A DNA stretch of 64,000 bases, taken from contig NZ_RWJF01000001.1 of NCBI RefSeq assembly GCF_003970925.1, positions 2,412,501 through 2,476,500 of the forward strand, in the 5' to 3' direction. Below, in pieces: positions 17,590 through 27,238 of the stretch. The translations under genes and the position numbers were made by a program. Each line of letters begins with the position of its first letter. Within the stretch, counting starts at the first letter, position 1. The notes under the pieces were generated by a model. The model did no database searches. It had not been told where the DNA came from and saw nothing but the letters and a program-made list of their open reading frames with translations. The DNA is from Sphingomonas ginkgonis (GTDB taxonomy: Bacteria > Pseudomonadota > Alphaproteobacteria > Sphingomonadales > Sphingomonadaceae).

Positions 17590-19184
17590 CGCAGCTCCAG
17601 CACGACCACCGACTTCGGCGGTAGGGTGACGCTCAGCGTGCCGCCTGTGATCCGCGCGCCCTCGAATGCCGCGGGGTGGACCGTGTTCGGTGCGTCGAAG
17701 CTGTTGAGCGCGGTCATCGCCGGCGCGGTCAGGATCTGGCCGCTGGCCATGGTTGCACTGACCCCGGTGAGGCTGGTGGTCACCGGTGCCGGCCGGTTCG
17801 GATCGGCGTTCGCCAGCGCGATGTGCACCACTCCCGCCTTGTCCCGAACGGCGGAGGCGGAGACCTGCGGCATGACCCACTGATCCTTGCTGTACCAGCG
17901 TGAGTTGACCTCGATCGGCAGCACCGTCGCATCCATCCACGGCTTGTACATGGCGAACACATGATAGGTCGGCGTCAGCACCATTCGCGGTCCATCGGTG
18001 AGGATCTGCGCCTGGAGCACGTTCACCATCTGCGCGATCGCGGTCAGCTTCACCCGGTCGGCATGCCGCGCGAAGATGTTGAGGTTGATCGCGGCGACCA
18101 GCGCGTCGCGTAGCGTGTTCTGCTGGCGAAGGAAGCCGGGGTTGGTACCGGGATCGCCCGCGTACCAGGTCCCCCACTCGTCGACCGCCAGCCAGATCCG
18201 CTTCTGCGGATCATATTTGTCCATGATCGCGCTGTGGCGGGTAATGAGATCATCGATCTTCCACGCGCCCGCCAGCGTCTCGGCCCAGCCGGCCTCGTCG
18301 AACTGGGTGGCGGAGGCTCGCGGCGGCCAGCCGCCCGGGACGGTGTAGTAGTGGAGCGACAGCGCGTCGATCTGCCCGGCCGCGTTGCGGATGATCGTCT
18401 CGGTCCAGTTGTAGTCGTCGGTGTTGGCGCCCGAAGCGACCTTGGCGATCTGGGTGTTGGCCGGCGCCTTGATGAAGGTCGCGTAGCGACGGGTGACGTC
18501 GGCCGCATATTCGGCGCGCATGTTGCCGCCGCAGCCCCACAGCTCGTTGCCGACCCCGAACAAGGGCACCGCCCAGGGCTGCTTGTGACCGTTCTTCGCA
18601 CGCTCGTTGGCGAGCGATCCGGCGGGCGAGGTCATATACTCGACCCACTCCGCCATCTCCTGCGGCGTGCCGTTGCCGACGTTGCCGGCGATATAGGGCT
18701 CGGCGCCGATCTGCTCGACCAGGTCCATGAACTCGTGCGTGCCGACCGCATTGGGCTCGGTCACCCCGCCCCAGTGGGTGTTGATCTTGACGGGCCGCTT
18801 GGCGCGCGGGCCGATCCCTTCGCGCCAGTGGTATTCGTCGGCGAAGCAGCCGCCCGGCCAGCGCACCACCGGCACGCCGAGGTTGCGGAGCGCCCCGACC
18901 ACGTCGCGGCGGAAGCCCCGGGTGTTGGGGATCTTGGAGTTGGGCCCGACCCACAGGCCGCCGTAGATTCCGTTGCCCAGATGCTCGGCGAACTGGGTGA
19001 AGATGCGGCGGCTGTAGACCGGACCCGGCCGGTCGCCATGGAGTGTCAGCGAGGCCCCCTCGGCGGGCGGAACGATCCGCTCGAGCGGACGCGGGACGTC
19101 CTGCGCAACCGCGGCCCCGCCCAGCAGCAGCATGGCCGTCACGGCGCCCAACAGCTTCCCCTTCACGCGCACTCTCCTCGCCAT
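17586..19184 (-). CDS. alpha-N-arabinofuranosidase, GH51
   Basis: Secreted retaining arabinofuranosidase of 532 aa, with signal peptide LLGAVTAMLLLGGAAVAQ. The acid/base Glu214 is in GVGNELWG and the nucleophile Glu336 in VDEWGTWY; RWPGGCFADEYHW is the family's substrate-binding block. The C-terminal beta-domain ends in KSVVVLELR. It would remove single arabinose units from arabino-oligosaccharides. Most GH51 enzymes are cytoplasmic, but this copy has a signal peptide, so action in the periplasm is likely. It starts 38 bases behind the AraD1 gene and overlaps the endo-arabinanase gene. Confidence 0.94.
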   Translation of the reverse strand: MARRVRVKGKLLGAVTAMLLLGGAAVAQDVPRPLERIVPPAEGASLTLHGDRPGPVYSRRIFTQFAEHLGNGIYGGLWVGPNSKIPNTRGFRRDVVGALRNLGVPVVRWPGGCFADEYHWREGIGPRAKRPVKINTHWGGVTEPNAVGTHEFMDLVEQIGAEPYIAGNVGNGTPQEMAEWVEYMTSPAGSLANERAKNGHKQPWAVPLFGVGNELWGCGGNMRAEYAADVTRRYATFIKAPANTQIAKVASGANTDDYNWTETIIRNAAGQIDALSLHYYTVPGGWPPRASATQFDEAGWAETLAGAWKIDDLITRHSAIMDKYDPQKRIWLAVDEWGTWYAGDPGTNPGFLRQQNTLRDALVAAINLNIFARHADRVKLTAIAQMVNVLQAQILTDGPRMVLTPTYHVFAMYKPWMDATVLPIEVNSRWYSKDQWVMPQVSASAVRDKAGVVHIALANADPNRPAPVTTSLTGVSATMASGQILTAPAMTALNSFDAPNTVHPAAFEGARITGGTLSVTLPPKSVVVLELR

Positions 19185-19222
19185 TGTCGACGGGTCCGCC
19201 GCAGGGCAGCCCGCATTGTTGT

Positions 19223-20224
19223 TCAAAGCGCCTTCACCAGCACCGGCCGGTCGACCGCCTCTCTCGCCCGTGTCAGCGGGTTGCGCAGCGGCAGGGCGAA
19301 GGGCTCGGCCTCGATCTCGAACTGGTCGCCGACTTCGGTCCGCACGCCGTCCGAAAAGGACAGGGTCGCCGTTCCGAAGAAATGGACATGGACGTCGCCG
19401 GGACGGCGGAACTGGGCATATTTGAAGTGGTGGTGCTCGAGGTTTGCCAGCGTGTGCGACATGTTCGCCTCGCCCGACAGGAACGGCTTTTCCCACAGGA
19501 TCTTGCCGTCACGGACGATCCGGCTGACTCCCTCGACATGGGCGGGCGGGTCGCCGACCAGGATCTCGGGTCCGAGCGCCGCCTGCCGCAGCTTGGAATG
19601 GGCGAGCCACAGATAGTTGTGCCGCTCGGTGACATGGTCGCTGAACTCGTTGGCGAGCGCGAGCCCGATCCGGTGCGGCGTACCGTCCGGCCCGATCAGG
19701 TAGATGCCGGCCAGCTCCGGCTCCTCGCCGCCATCCTGCGCATGCGCCGGCATCTCGAGCGGAGCGCCGGGGCCGACCAGCTGCGAGCCGTCGCCCTTGA
19801 AGAACCACTCGGGTTGCTGCCCGATCGCGCCGGCCGCAGGCTTGCCGCCCTCCAGCCCCTCGAGGAACATGCGCATCGAGTCGGTCTGGACCGCCGCGTC
19901 GGCTGCGGCGCGGTGCATCTTGTCGCGGCCCTCGGCCGAGCCGAGGTGCGTCAGCCCGGTCCCGGCCAGCAGCATGCGGGAGGGTTCCGGATGGTCGATG
20001 GGGGCGAGCAGCCGACCGGCCGCCAGCTCCTTGCCGAGATCGACGGTCGCGCCCTGCCCCGCACGCTCGACCCACTCGGCGATGCCCACGCCATCGTCGA
20101 TCGCTCGTCCGGCAAGCTCGAACACGCTGGACACGCCCGGAACGGTCGACGCTCCGGAAGAAGTGGCGGCGATGACCCCCCGCGTGCCGTCTTCGGAACG
20201 ATGCTGAAGCAGGCGCAGGCTCAT
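19223..20224 (-). CDS. AraD1 family protein (FAH-fold; L-arabonate pathway)
   Basis: Protein of 333 aa of the fumarylacetoacetate hydrolase superfamily, in the AraD1/GguC group. Visible blocks: PEWFFKGDG, GGEEPELAGIYLIG with clustered acids for metal binding, LANEFSDH, KLRQAALGPEI and EANMSHTLANLEHHHFKYAQF. The group is proposed to dehydrate 2-keto-3-deoxy-L-arabonate to 2-oxoglutarate semialdehyde; that role is inferred from context and family assignment. Start ATG 20224 has GGAGGAG at good spacing; the GTG nine bases upstream would sit too near it. Confidence 0.82.
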   Translation of the reverse strand: MSLRLLQHRSEDGTRGVIAATSSGASTVPGVSSVFELAGRAIDDGVGIAEWVERAGQGATVDLGKELAAGRLLAPIDHPEPSRMLLAGTGLTHLGSAEGRDKMHRAAADAAVQTDSMRMFLEGLEGGKPAAGAIGQQPEWFFKGDGSQLVGPGAPLEMPAHAQDGGEEPELAGIYLIGPDGTPHRIGLALANEFSDHVTERHNYLWLAHSKLRQAALGPEILVGDPPAHVEGVSRIVRDGKILWEKPFLSGEANMSHTLANLEHHHFKYAQFRRPGDVHVHFFGTATLSFSDGVRTEVGDQFEIEAEPFALPLRNPLTRAREAVDRPVLVKAL

Positions 20225-20249
20225 CGACGTCACTCTCCTCCGCGGGACA

Positions 20250-20274
20250 AGACGACCGGCCCCGCGTGTCGTCT
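20250..20274 (-). repeat. inverted repeat between aldehyde dehydrogenase and AraD1 genes
   Basis: AGACGAC pairs with GTCGTCT around an 11-base loop. It is in the 57-base gap inside the operon and could slow or end transcripts or mark a processing site. No T-run is seen. Confidence 0.25.
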
Positions 20275-20281
20275 GTTCAGG

Positions 20282-21829
20282 TCAGGCCGGCTTGCCGTCG
20301 ACAAGGCGGGGAGCGCCGTTGCCATCGCCACGCAGCTCCGGCGGCAGCAACGCCTCGGCAAGGTTCTGGTAGGCGACCGGCCGCAGGAAGCGGTCGATCG
20401 CCAGACTTCCGACGGACGTGGTCCGTGCGTCGGAGGTCGCCGGAAAGGGGCCGCCATGAACCATCGCATGGGTCACCTCGACCCCGGTCGGCCAGCCGTT
20501 GGCGAGGATCCGCCCGGCCTTGCGCTCGAGGATCGGGATCAGCCCGGCTGCGAACGCCTCGTCGCTCGGGTCCATCTGGATGGTCGCGGTGAGCTGGCCC
20601 TCGGCCACCCGCAGGACCTGGTGGAGCTCCTCCTCGTCGCGGCAGCGGACCAGCAGCGAGGATGGCCCGAACACCTCGTGGCCCAGCGCCGAGTCGGAGA
20701 GGAACGCGGCCGCGTCGGTCGCGAAGAAGGCAGCGTCCCCGCTCGCGACACCCTCGCCCACCTCGCCCTGCGCGATCGTCTCGACCGCCGAATGGCCCTG
20801 CAGCGCCTCGATGCCGGCGCGATAGGCGGAGTGGATCCCGCCGGTCAGCATCGTCTGGCCGGCGGCCTGGGTCAGCGCAGCGCGCGCGGCCCCGACGAAC
20901 GCGTCCAGCCCTTCGCCCTCGATGGCCAGCACGAGCCCGGGATTGGTGCAGAACTGGCCCGCGCCCATCGTCAGCGACTGGACGAAGGCGCTGCCCAGCG
21001 CCGCGCCGCGCGCCCTGAGCGCCGCGGGTGCCAGCACGACCGGGTTGATGCTCGACATCTCGGCATAGACGGGGATCGGCACGGGCCGCTCCTGCGCGAT
21101 GCGGACCAGCGCCAGCCCGCCGCCGCGCGAGCCGGTGAAGCCTACGGCCGCAATCCGGGGATCTCGCACCAGCGCCGAGCCAAGTTCGTTGCCGGGGCCG
21201 CTCAGATGTCCGAAGACCCCGGCGGGAAGTCCGCACGCGTCCACCGCGCGGTGGATCGCGTTGGCGACCAGCGCACCGGTCGCCGGATGTGCCGGGTGGC
21301 CCTTGACCACGACCGGGCAGCCCGCCGCCAAGGCCGACGCGGTGTCGCCCCCCGCGGTCGAGAAGGCGAGCGGGAAGTTGGAAGCACCGAACACCGCGAC
21401 CGGCCCCAGCGGGATCATCCGCAGCCGGAGGTCGGGACGGGGCAGCGGTTGCCGGTCGGGCAGCGCGGGATCGATCCGCAGGCCCAGCCACGCCCCGCGC
21501 CGCACGACGTCGGCGAACAGCTTGAGTTGGCCAACCGTCCGGCCGCGCTCGCCCTCAAGCCGCGCCCGCGGCAGGCCGCTCTCGCGCATGGCGGTGACGA
21601 TCAGATCGTCGCCGATGCCCATGATCTCGGCGCCGATCCGCTCGAGGAACGCCGCGCGGGTCTCGCGGTCGGTTGAACGGTAGGCGTCGAACGCCGCCTC
21701 GGCCGCGGCGCAGGCGCTGTCGACCTCATCCGCGCCGTGGACCGGGAACGTGTCGCCCCAAGTGGCGCCGGTCGACGGATCGACGGACTGGAAGCCCGCA
21801 GGCGGCTCGGAAAGGACAGAATCGGTCAT
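20282..21829 (-). CDS. aldehyde dehydrogenase, 2-oxoglutarate-semialdehyde type
   Basis: NADP-type aldehyde dehydrogenase of 515 aa. [10 protein letters not shown] and FTGSRGGG form the cofactor region, the base Glu is in YAEMSSINP, and the nucleophile Cys is in [10 protein letters not shown]. The C-terminal [20 protein letters not shown] block is typical of the group that oxidises 2,5-dioxopentanoate to 2-oxoglutarate, the final step of oxidative pentose breakdown. It is the first gene of the minus-strand operon. ATG 21829 follows GGGGG at five bases. It is divergent from the GntR gene and has the candidate operator 21842-21855 directly upstream. Confidence 0.9.
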   Translation of the reverse strand: MTDSVLSEPPAGFQSVDPSTGATWGDTFPVHGADEVDSACAAAEAAFDAYRSTDRETRAAFLERIGAEIMGIGDDLIVTAMRESGLPRARLEGERGRTVGQLKLFADVVRRGAWLGLRIDPALPDRQPLPRPDLRLRMIPLGPVAVFGASNFPLAFSTAGGDTASALAAGCPVVVKGHPAHPATGALVANAIHRAVDACGLPAGVFGHLSGPGNELGSALVRDPRIAAVGFTGSRGGGLALVRIAQERPVPIPVYAEMSSINPVVLAPAALRARGAALGSAFVQSLTMGAGQFCTNPGLVLAIEGEGLDAFVGAARAALTQAAGQTMLTGGIHSAYRAGIEALQGHSAVETIAQGEVGEGVASGDAAFFATDAAAFLSDSALGHEVFGPSSLLVRCRDEEELHQVLRVAEGQLTATIQMDPSDEAFAAGLIPILERKAGRILANGWPTGVEVTHAMVHGGPFPATSDARTTSVGSLAIDRFLRPVAYQNLAEALLPPELRGDGNGAPRLVDGKPA

Positions 21830-21841
21830 AGTTACCCCCTT

Positions 21842-21855
21842 CATTACTCCGACTT
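21842..21855 (-). promoter_or_regulatory. candidate GntR operator in the aldehyde dehydrogenase/gntR gap
   Basis: Minus strand reads AAGTCGGAGTAATG, 13 bases ahead of the aldehyde dehydrogenase ATG; a TTGACA hexamer lies just upstream. GTCGGAGTAATG is identical to the site ahead of the TonB receptor. A repressor bound here could cover the promoters of both divergent genes. Confidence 0.42.
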
Positions 21856-21935
21856 ATTCTGTCAACTGGAAGCTTGTGATTTGGGTTTCGCAGCCGAACT
21901 TCGCTTGTTAGGTCGGCAGGGGGAGAAGAAGGGAA

Positions 21936-22700
21936 ATGACCGAGCTGGCCAGACCGGAACGGGACAGTGGCGGAGAGCCGTCCGACTCCGCCCGCGCGCC
22001 GCGCGGGACGGGCCGGCGTCTTCACGGAGCCATCGCGCACAAGCTGGGCATGGCGATCGTCTCGGGTGAATACGCGCCCGGCGACACGCTGTCCGGCGAG
22101 GTTGCCTTCTCCGAAGCGCTAGATGTTTCGCGCAGCGCGTACCGCGAAGCGATCCAGGTCCTCGCCGCGAAGGGCCTGGTCGAAAGCCGCCCCAAGGCCG
22201 GTACCCGGGTCCTTCCCCGCTCGCGCTGGAACCTGCTCGACCCGGACGTGCTTGGCTGGGCCTTCTCGGGTGAGCCCGATCACGCCTTCGTCCGCTCGCT
22301 GTTCGAACTGCGCTCGGTGGTCGAACCCGCCGCCGCCCGCTTCGCCGCCGAGCGCCGCGACCGGGCCGACCTGAAGGCGATGAAGGATGCGCTCGGCGGA
22401 ATGCGCCGCCACACGCTCGCGACCGACGCCGGCCGCGCCGCTGACCGCGACTTCCACGACGCCATCCTCCGCGCGACCCGCAACGACGCGATGATGGTGC
22501 TCAGCGCCAGCATCGGCGCGGCGGTGAACTGGACGACCCGCTACAAGCAGCGCGCCCGCGAGCTGCCTCGCAACCCGATTCCCGACCATGCCAAGGTCTA
22601 TGAGGCCATCCTTGCCGGCGACGGCGAGGCAGCGGCGCTGGCGATGCGGACCCTGGTCGAGCTGGCGCTCGAGGACACCAGCAGCTCGATGGAGGCGTGA
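21936..22700 (+). CDS. GntR family regulator, FadR/FCD type
   Basis: Regulator of 254 aa. The N-terminal winged helix (about 30-95) includes GEYAPGDTLSGEVAFSEALD and SRSAYREAIQVLAAKGLV; residues about 115-245 are an FCD ligand domain with the metal-binding residues in RDFHDAIL (Asp, His) and the later His in IPDHAKVYEAI. FCD regulators usually sense a pathway acid, so an L-arabonate or 2-keto-3-deoxy acid is plausible. It sits in the middle of the arabinose locus, divergent from the aldehyde dehydrogenase gene and convergent with the transporter gene (4-base gap). Confidence 0.92.
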   Translation: MTELARPERDSGGEPSDSARAPRGTGRRLHGAIAHKLGMAIVSGEYAPGDTLSGEVAFSEALDVSRSAYREAIQVLAAKGLVESRPKAGTRVLPRSRWNLLDPDVLGWAFSGEPDHAFVRSLFELRSVVEPAAARFAAERRDRADLKAMKDALGGMRRHTLATDAGRAADRDFHDAILRATRNDAMMVLSASIGAAVNWTTRYKQRARELPRNPIPDHAKVYEAILAGDGEAAALAMRTLVELALEDTSSSMEA

Positions 22701-22704
22701 GCCC

Positions 22705-24012
22705 CTACCCCGCGGTGACCGTCTCGTCCGGCAGCGCCTGGGTCGGCTTGGCCCCCCACAACGCGTAGAAGAGGATATAAAGCTCGCACGCAGCGGTCAG
22801 CAGGAAGCTCGACTGCAGGCCGTAGCGATCGGCGAGCCAGCCCTGCACCACCACCAGCGCGCCGCCGGCGATCGCCATGATCAGCAGCCCCGATCCTTCT
22901 TCGGTCAGCGGACCGAGACCCTTGATCCCGAGGGTGAAGATGGTCGGGAACATGATCGAATGGAACAGCCCGACCGAGATCAGCGCCCACATCGCAATCG
23001 GTCCCGTCGAGAAGACCGTGACCAGCATGACGAGGAAGGCTGCGACCGACACGGCGGCGAGCACCTTCTCCGCCTCGATCCGCTGCATGATCGCCGAGCC
23101 AGCGAACCGGCCCACCATCATCCCGCCCCACAGGAAGGTCAGGTAGCGGCCCGCCTGTTCGTGGGTCAGATTGGCGATGGTCGGCTGGCTGACGAAGTTC
23201 ACGAACAGGTTGGCGACGCCGATCTCCGCGATGAGGTAGATGAAGATCGCGGGCACGCCGAAGACGAGGTTGCGGTGCTTCCACAGCGAGTGATTGCTCC
23301 GCTCCTCGCGTGCGACCCGGCTGGTCGCGCTGCCCATCGCCGGCAGTCGGAAGCGGCCGATCACCACGGCCAGGACTACGAGCACCACCGCCACCAGCAC
23401 ATAGGGCAGGATTACCGAATGGGCGTCCGCCAGGCGGTCGGCGGCGCTCAGCACCGTGCCCTCCTGCGCCGTGCCGCTCTTCGACCGGCCGAGGATCAGA
23501 TAGGCACCGAACAGCGGCGCCAACATCGTCCCCGCCGAATTCATCGCCTGCACCAGGTTGAGCCGCGACGAGGAGGTCTCCGGCGAGCCGATCACCGCGA
23601 CATAGGGGTTGGCCGCCACCTGCAGAAGGGTGATCCCGCTGGCGATGACGAACAGCATGGCGAGCGTCACGCCATAGGACGGGAGGCTGGCGGCCAGCAC
23701 CATGCCGAGCGCGCCGGCCGCCATGATCAGCAGCCCCGTCACCAGCGACCGTTGGTAGCCGATCCGCTCGATCAGCTTGGCCGACGGGATCGAGGCAACA
23801 AAATAGGCGATGAACCAGACGCTCTCGATCAGCGTCGTCTGCGTGTAGTTGAGGTCGAACACGGCGCGCAGATGCGGCAACAGCGTGTTGTTGATGACCG
23901 TGATGAAGCCCCACATGAAGAAGAGGCTGGCGAGCAGGGTCAGCGCCGGGCGGTAGGAACTCCCGCTGGCGGCAGGTCCGGCGGGGGCCGTTGAGGCGAC
24001 CGAAGCGGGCAT
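22705..24012 (-). CDS. sugar MFS transporter, FucP family
   Basis: Inner-membrane permease of 435 aa with about 12 transmembrane helices. Family marks are FMWGFITVINNTLLPHLR in helix 1, QVAANPYVAVIG in the middle and RLNLVQAMNSAGT. FucP-like symporters import fucose, galactose, glucose or arabinose with protons; the locus suggests L-arabinose. ATG 24012 has GAGAGGA eight bases upstream. The gene is divergent from the mutarotase gene, with a shared 136-base control region containing the GntR-type motif. Confidence 0.9.
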   Translation of the reverse strand: MPASVASTAPAGPAASGSSYRPALTLLASLFFMWGFITVINNTLLPHLRAVFDLNYTQTTLIESVWFIAYFVASIPSAKLIERIGYQRSLVTGLLIMAAGALGMVLAASLPSYGVTLAMLFVIASGITLLQVAANPYVAVIGSPETSSSRLNLVQAMNSAGTMLAPLFGAYLILGRSKSGTAQEGTVLSAADRLADAHSVILPYVLVAVVLVVLAVVIGRFRLPAMGSATSRVAREERSNHSLWKHRNLVFGVPAIFIYLIAEIGVANLFVNFVSQPTIANLTHEQAGRYLTFLWGGMMVGRFAGSAIMQRIEAEKVLAAVSVAAFLVMLVTVFSTGPIAMWALISVGLFHSIMFPTIFTLGIKGLGPLTEEGSGLLIMAIAGGALVVVQGWLADRYGLQSSFLLTAACELYILFYALWGAKPTQALPDETVTAG

Positions 24013-24070
24013 GCGTATTTTCCTCTCGATTTCGGCCGGTAACATGCCGACAGGGTTGTTCTTTTCTGTA

Positions 24071-24085
24071 TTGTCTGAGTATAAG
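24071..24085 (+). promoter_or_regulatory. candidate GntR operator in the transporter/mutarotase gap
   Basis: Reads TTGTCTGAGTATAAG between the two divergent starts. It shares GTC(G/T)GAGTA with the sites at 15393-15406 and 21842-21855. A shorter match, GAGTAAT, is also found at 25308-25314 just ahead of the dehydratase gene. Confidence 0.38.
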
Positions 24086-24148
24086 CCCGCGCTCGGAGCG
24101 TCAACTCCACAACGGCTCCCGACAACGACAATCCAGAGAGGGGTTTCC

Positions 24149-25288
24149 ATGCGTCATTCGATCACCGGCGCGCTGCTCGCGGCGGCAGTGTCGCTGCCCG
24201 GCGCGGCGTCCGCCGCGACCGTGTCGCGGGCGCCGTTCGGAACGTTGCCGGACGGCTCGCGTGTCGAAATCGTCACGCTCACCGGTGCCAATGGCGTGCG
24301 CGCGCGCATCATGACCTATGGCGCGACCCTCCAGGCGTTAGAAGTTCCCGACCGCGCGGGCCGGCGCGCCGACGTCGAGCTCGGCTACGACCGCCTCGAC
24401 GATTACGTCACCCATCCCAATTTCTGGGGCCAGACGATCGGCCGCTACGCCAACCGCATCGCGGGCGGCCGCTTCTCGCTTGACGGCCGGAGCTACCAGC
24501 TGCCGCTCAACGACAAGACCAATTCGCTTCACGGCGGCACGCAGGGTTTCGACAAGCGGAACTGGCGCATCACCGATACCGGCAACCGCGACGGCGCCGC
24601 CAGCGTCACCATGACGCTGGTCAGCCCGGCAGGCGACCAGGGCTATCCCGGGACGCTGACGGCGACGGCGACCTATTCGCTCGACGATCGCGGCTCGCTG
24701 ACGATCGACTATGGCGCGACGACCGATGCGCCGACGATCGTCAACATGACCAATCATGCAATCTTCAATCTCGGCGGCGAGGGCGCGCCGGGCGGCATCC
24801 TTCGCCATCGCATGACCATCCCGGCGCGCCGCTACACGCCCGTCAATGCCCAGCTGATCCCGACAGGCGAGCTCAAGCCGGTTGCCGGGACGGTCTTCGA
24901 CTTCACCCGCGCCCGCACGATCGAGGACGGGATCAGGGATGGCCGGGACCCGCAGATCGTCGCCGGCCGCGGCTATGATCATAATTTCGCGATCGATGCC
25001 GGCCTCACCACCGCGCCCAAGCTGATGGTTCATCTCGAGGATCCCATGTCGGGCCGCACGCTCGACGTGCTCTCCGACCAGCCGGGCCTGCAGGTCTATA
25101 CCGGCAACTTCCTCGACGGCACCCTCGTCGGCAAGGGCGGCCATGTCTATCGCATGGGCGACGGCATCGCCCTGGAACCGCAGCGCTTTCCCGACACGCC
25201 AAACCAGCCCGCCTTTGGCTCGGCCCGGCTCAATCCCGGGCAGACCTATCATCACCGGATGATTTTCCGCGTGTCGACCGTTCGCTAG
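24149..25288 (+). CDS. aldose 1-epimerase (mutarotase), secreted
   Basis: Galactose-mutarotase-like protein of 379 aa with signal peptide LLAAAVSLPGAASA. The active-site residues are in place: NSLHGGTQGFDKR (first His), TNHAIFNLGG (second His), GYDHNF (Asp) and ALEPQRFPD (catalytic Glu). It speeds the alpha/beta interconversion of free sugars, feeding the sugar transporter or a dehydrogenase that takes one anomer. ATG 24149 follows GAGAGGGG. It leads a two-gene unit with the dehydratase, 35 bases apart. Confidence 0.92.
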   Translation: MRHSITGALLAAAVSLPGAASAATVSRAPFGTLPDGSRVEIVTLTGANGVRARIMTYGATLQALEVPDRAGRRADVELGYDRLDDYVTHPNFWGQTIGRYANRIAGGRFSLDGRSYQLPLNDKTNSLHGGTQGFDKRNWRITDTGNRDGAASVTMTLVSPAGDQGYPGTLTATATYSLDDRGSLTIDYGATTDAPTIVNMTNHAIFNLGGEGAPGGILRHRMTIPARRYTPVNAQLIPTGELKPVAGTVFDFTRARTIEDGIRDGRDPQIVAGRGYDHNFAIDAGLTTAPKLMVHLEDPMSGRTLDVLSDQPGLQVYTGNFLDGTLVGKGGHVYRMGDGIALEPQRFPDTPNQPAFGSARLNPGQTYHHRMIFRVSTVR

Positions 25289-25323
25289 TTTACCGTCCGC
25301 CAGCTTAGAGTAATCCTCCGATC

Positions 25324-27120
25324 ATGAGCACCGAGACCCCGGCCAAGCTGCGTTCGCGCGCCTGGTTCGACAATCCCGCCAACATCGACATGACCGCGCT
25401 CTATCTCGAGCGCTACTTGAACTTCGGGATCAGTCTCGAGGAACTCCGCTCCGGTCGGCCGATCATCGGCATCGCCCAGACCGGCAGTGATCTCTCCCCC
25501 TGCAACCGGCACCACCTCGTGCTGGCCGAGCGGCTCCGCGAAGGCATTCGCGACGCGGGCGGGCTCGCGATCGAGTTCCCGGTTCATCCGATCCAGGAAA
25601 CGGGCAAGCGGCCCACCGCCGGGCTCGACCGCAACCTTGCCTATCTCGGCCTGGTCGAGATCCTCTACGGCTACCCGCTCGACGGCGTCGTTCTCACCAT
25701 CGGCTGCGACAAGACCACCCCGGCCTGCCTGATGGCCGCCGCGACCGTCAACATCCCGGCCATCGCTTTGTCGGTCGGCCCGATGCTCAACGGCTGGCAC
25801 AAGGGCGAGCGGACCGGCTCGGGCACGATCGTCTGGAAAGCCCGGCAGATGCTCGCCGCGGGCGAAATCGACGACGCGCAGTTCATCCAGCTGGTCGCCA
25901 GCTCGGCACCGTCGACCGGCTACTGCAACACGATGGGCACGGCGACGACGATGAACTCGCTCGCCGAGGCACTCGGCATGTCGCTGCCCGGCTCGGCCGC
26001 GATTCCCGCACCCTACCGCGATCGGCAGGAAAGCGCCTACTGGACCGGCAAGCGGATCGTCGAGATGGTCGCCGAGGACCTCAAGCCCTCCGACATTCTG
26101 ACGCTGGACGCCTTCCACAACGCGATCGCGGTCAACTCCGCGATCGGGGGCTCGACCAACGCCCCGATCCACCTTGCCGCGCTCGCCCGCCATGTCGGAG
26201 TCGAGCTTCCGCTCAAGGACTGGGAGCACAAGGGGCATCAGGTCCCGCTGCTGGTCAACCTCCAGCCCGCCGGCGAGTATCTGGGCGAGGATTACTACCG
26301 CGCCGGCGGCGTTCCGGCGGTGGTCGGGCAGCTGATGCGCCACGGCCTGATCGCCGAGGACGCGCTGACCGTGAACGGCCGCAGCATCGGCGACAACTGC
26401 CGCGACGCGACGATCGAGGACGAGAAGGTCATCCGGCCCTTCGACAATCCGCTTCGCGACGAGGCGGGCTTCATCGTGCTCAGCGGCAACCTCTTCGATG
26501 CCGCCATCATGAAGACCAGCGTGATCTCCCCCGAGTTCCGCGACCGCTATCTCTCCAACCCCGATGACCCGGAAGCCTTCGAAGGGCCCGCGGTCGTGTT
26601 CGACGGACCGGAGGACTATCACGACCGGATCGACGATCCCGCAGTCGGGATCACCACCGAGACCTTGCTGTTCATGCGCGGCGCCGGCCCGATCGGCTAT
26701 CCTGGCGCGGCCGAGGTCGTGAACATGCGCCCGCCCGCCTACCTGATCACCGAAGGCGTTCACGCGCTGCCCTGCATCGGCGACGGGCGGCAGTCGGGCA
26801 CCAGCGGTTCGCCCTCCATCCTCAACGCTAGCCCCGAAGCAGCCGCGTTGGGCGGCTTGGCCCTCCTCCGCACCGGCGACCGGGTCCGGATCGACCTGCG
26901 GCAACGCCGCGCCGACGTGCTGATACCGGACTCGGAACTGGCGGAGCGCCGCGCCGCGCTGCAGGCGGAGGGGGGCTACGGCTATCCGGCCTCGCAGACC
27001 CCGTGGCAGGAAATGCAGCGCGGCTGCGTCGGCCAGCTCAGTACCGGCGCCATCCTCGAGGGCGCCGAGAAGTATCAGCGGATCGCGCAAACCAAGGGCG
27101 TTCCGCGCGACAATCACTGA
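25324..27120 (+). CDS. IlvD/Edd family dehydratase (L-arabonate/xylonate dehydratase)
   Basis: Fe-S dehydratase of 598 aa. The three cluster cysteines are Cys60 (DLSPCN), Cys128 (GCDKTTPAC) and Cys201 (STGYCNTMG), one residue off the positions known for Rhizobium L-arabinonate dehydratase, whose cluster is [2Fe-2S]. Asp129-Lys130 and the active-site Ser in GTSGSPS complete the picture. It removes water from L-arabonate (or D-xylonate) to give the 2-keto-3-deoxy acid. The neighbours (AraD1, semialdehyde dehydrogenase, arabinases) favour L-arabonate. True branched-chain IlvD is less likely given this context and the pentonate-type N-terminus SRAWFDNP. Confidence 0.92.
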   Translation: MSTETPAKLRSRAWFDNPANIDMTALYLERYLNFGISLEELRSGRPIIGIAQTGSDLSPCNRHHLVLAERLREGIRDAGGLAIEFPVHPIQETGKRPTAGLDRNLAYLGLVEILYGYPLDGVVLTIGCDKTTPACLMAAATVNIPAIALSVGPMLNGWHKGERTGSGTIVWKARQMLAAGEIDDAQFIQLVASSAPSTGYCNTMGTATTMNSLAEALGMSLPGSAAIPAPYRDRQESAYWTGKRIVEMVAEDLKPSDILTLDAFHNAIAVNSAIGGSTNAPIHLAALARHVGVELPLKDWEHKGHQVPLLVNLQPAGEYLGEDYYRAGGVPAVVGQLMRHGLIAEDALTVNGRSIGDNCRDATIEDEKVIRPFDNPLRDEAGFIVLSGNLFDAAIMKTSVISPEFRDRYLSNPDDPEAFEGPAVVFDGPEDYHDRIDDPAVGITTETLLFMRGAGPIGYPGAAEVVNMRPPAYLITEGVHALPCIGDGRQSGTSGSPSILNASPEAAALGGLALLRTGDRVRIDLRQRRADVLIPDSELAERRAALQAEGGYGYPASQTPWQEMQRGCVGQLSTGAILEGAEKYQRIAQTKGVPRDNH

Positions 27121-27165
27121 CCGCGCTGAGGGTCGATCTGCCCCCGTGATCGGCCCACTCCTGAA

Positions 27166-27210
27166 ACGTGGACCCGCTCGTCGGCACTAGTCCTTCGAGC
27201 GGGGCCACGT
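27166..27210. repeat. long inverted repeat between dehydratase and beta-helix genes
   Basis: ACGTGG-A-CCCGCTCG pairs with CGAGCGGG-G-CCACGT: 14 base pairs with a single mismatch around a 15-base loop. It begins 45 bases behind the dehydratase stop and ends 28 bases before the next ATG. It may be a factor-assisted terminator or a leader structure of the following gene. Confidence 0.5.
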
Positions 27211-27238
27211 GCTCGCCGCGCTGCGCTACCATGGCGCC

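Noticed and set aside
19043..21676. Open frame of 877 codons on the plus strand
   Set aside because: Antisense to the GH51, AraD1 and aldehyde dehydrogenase genes, which have clear motifs; composition is that of a shadow frame.
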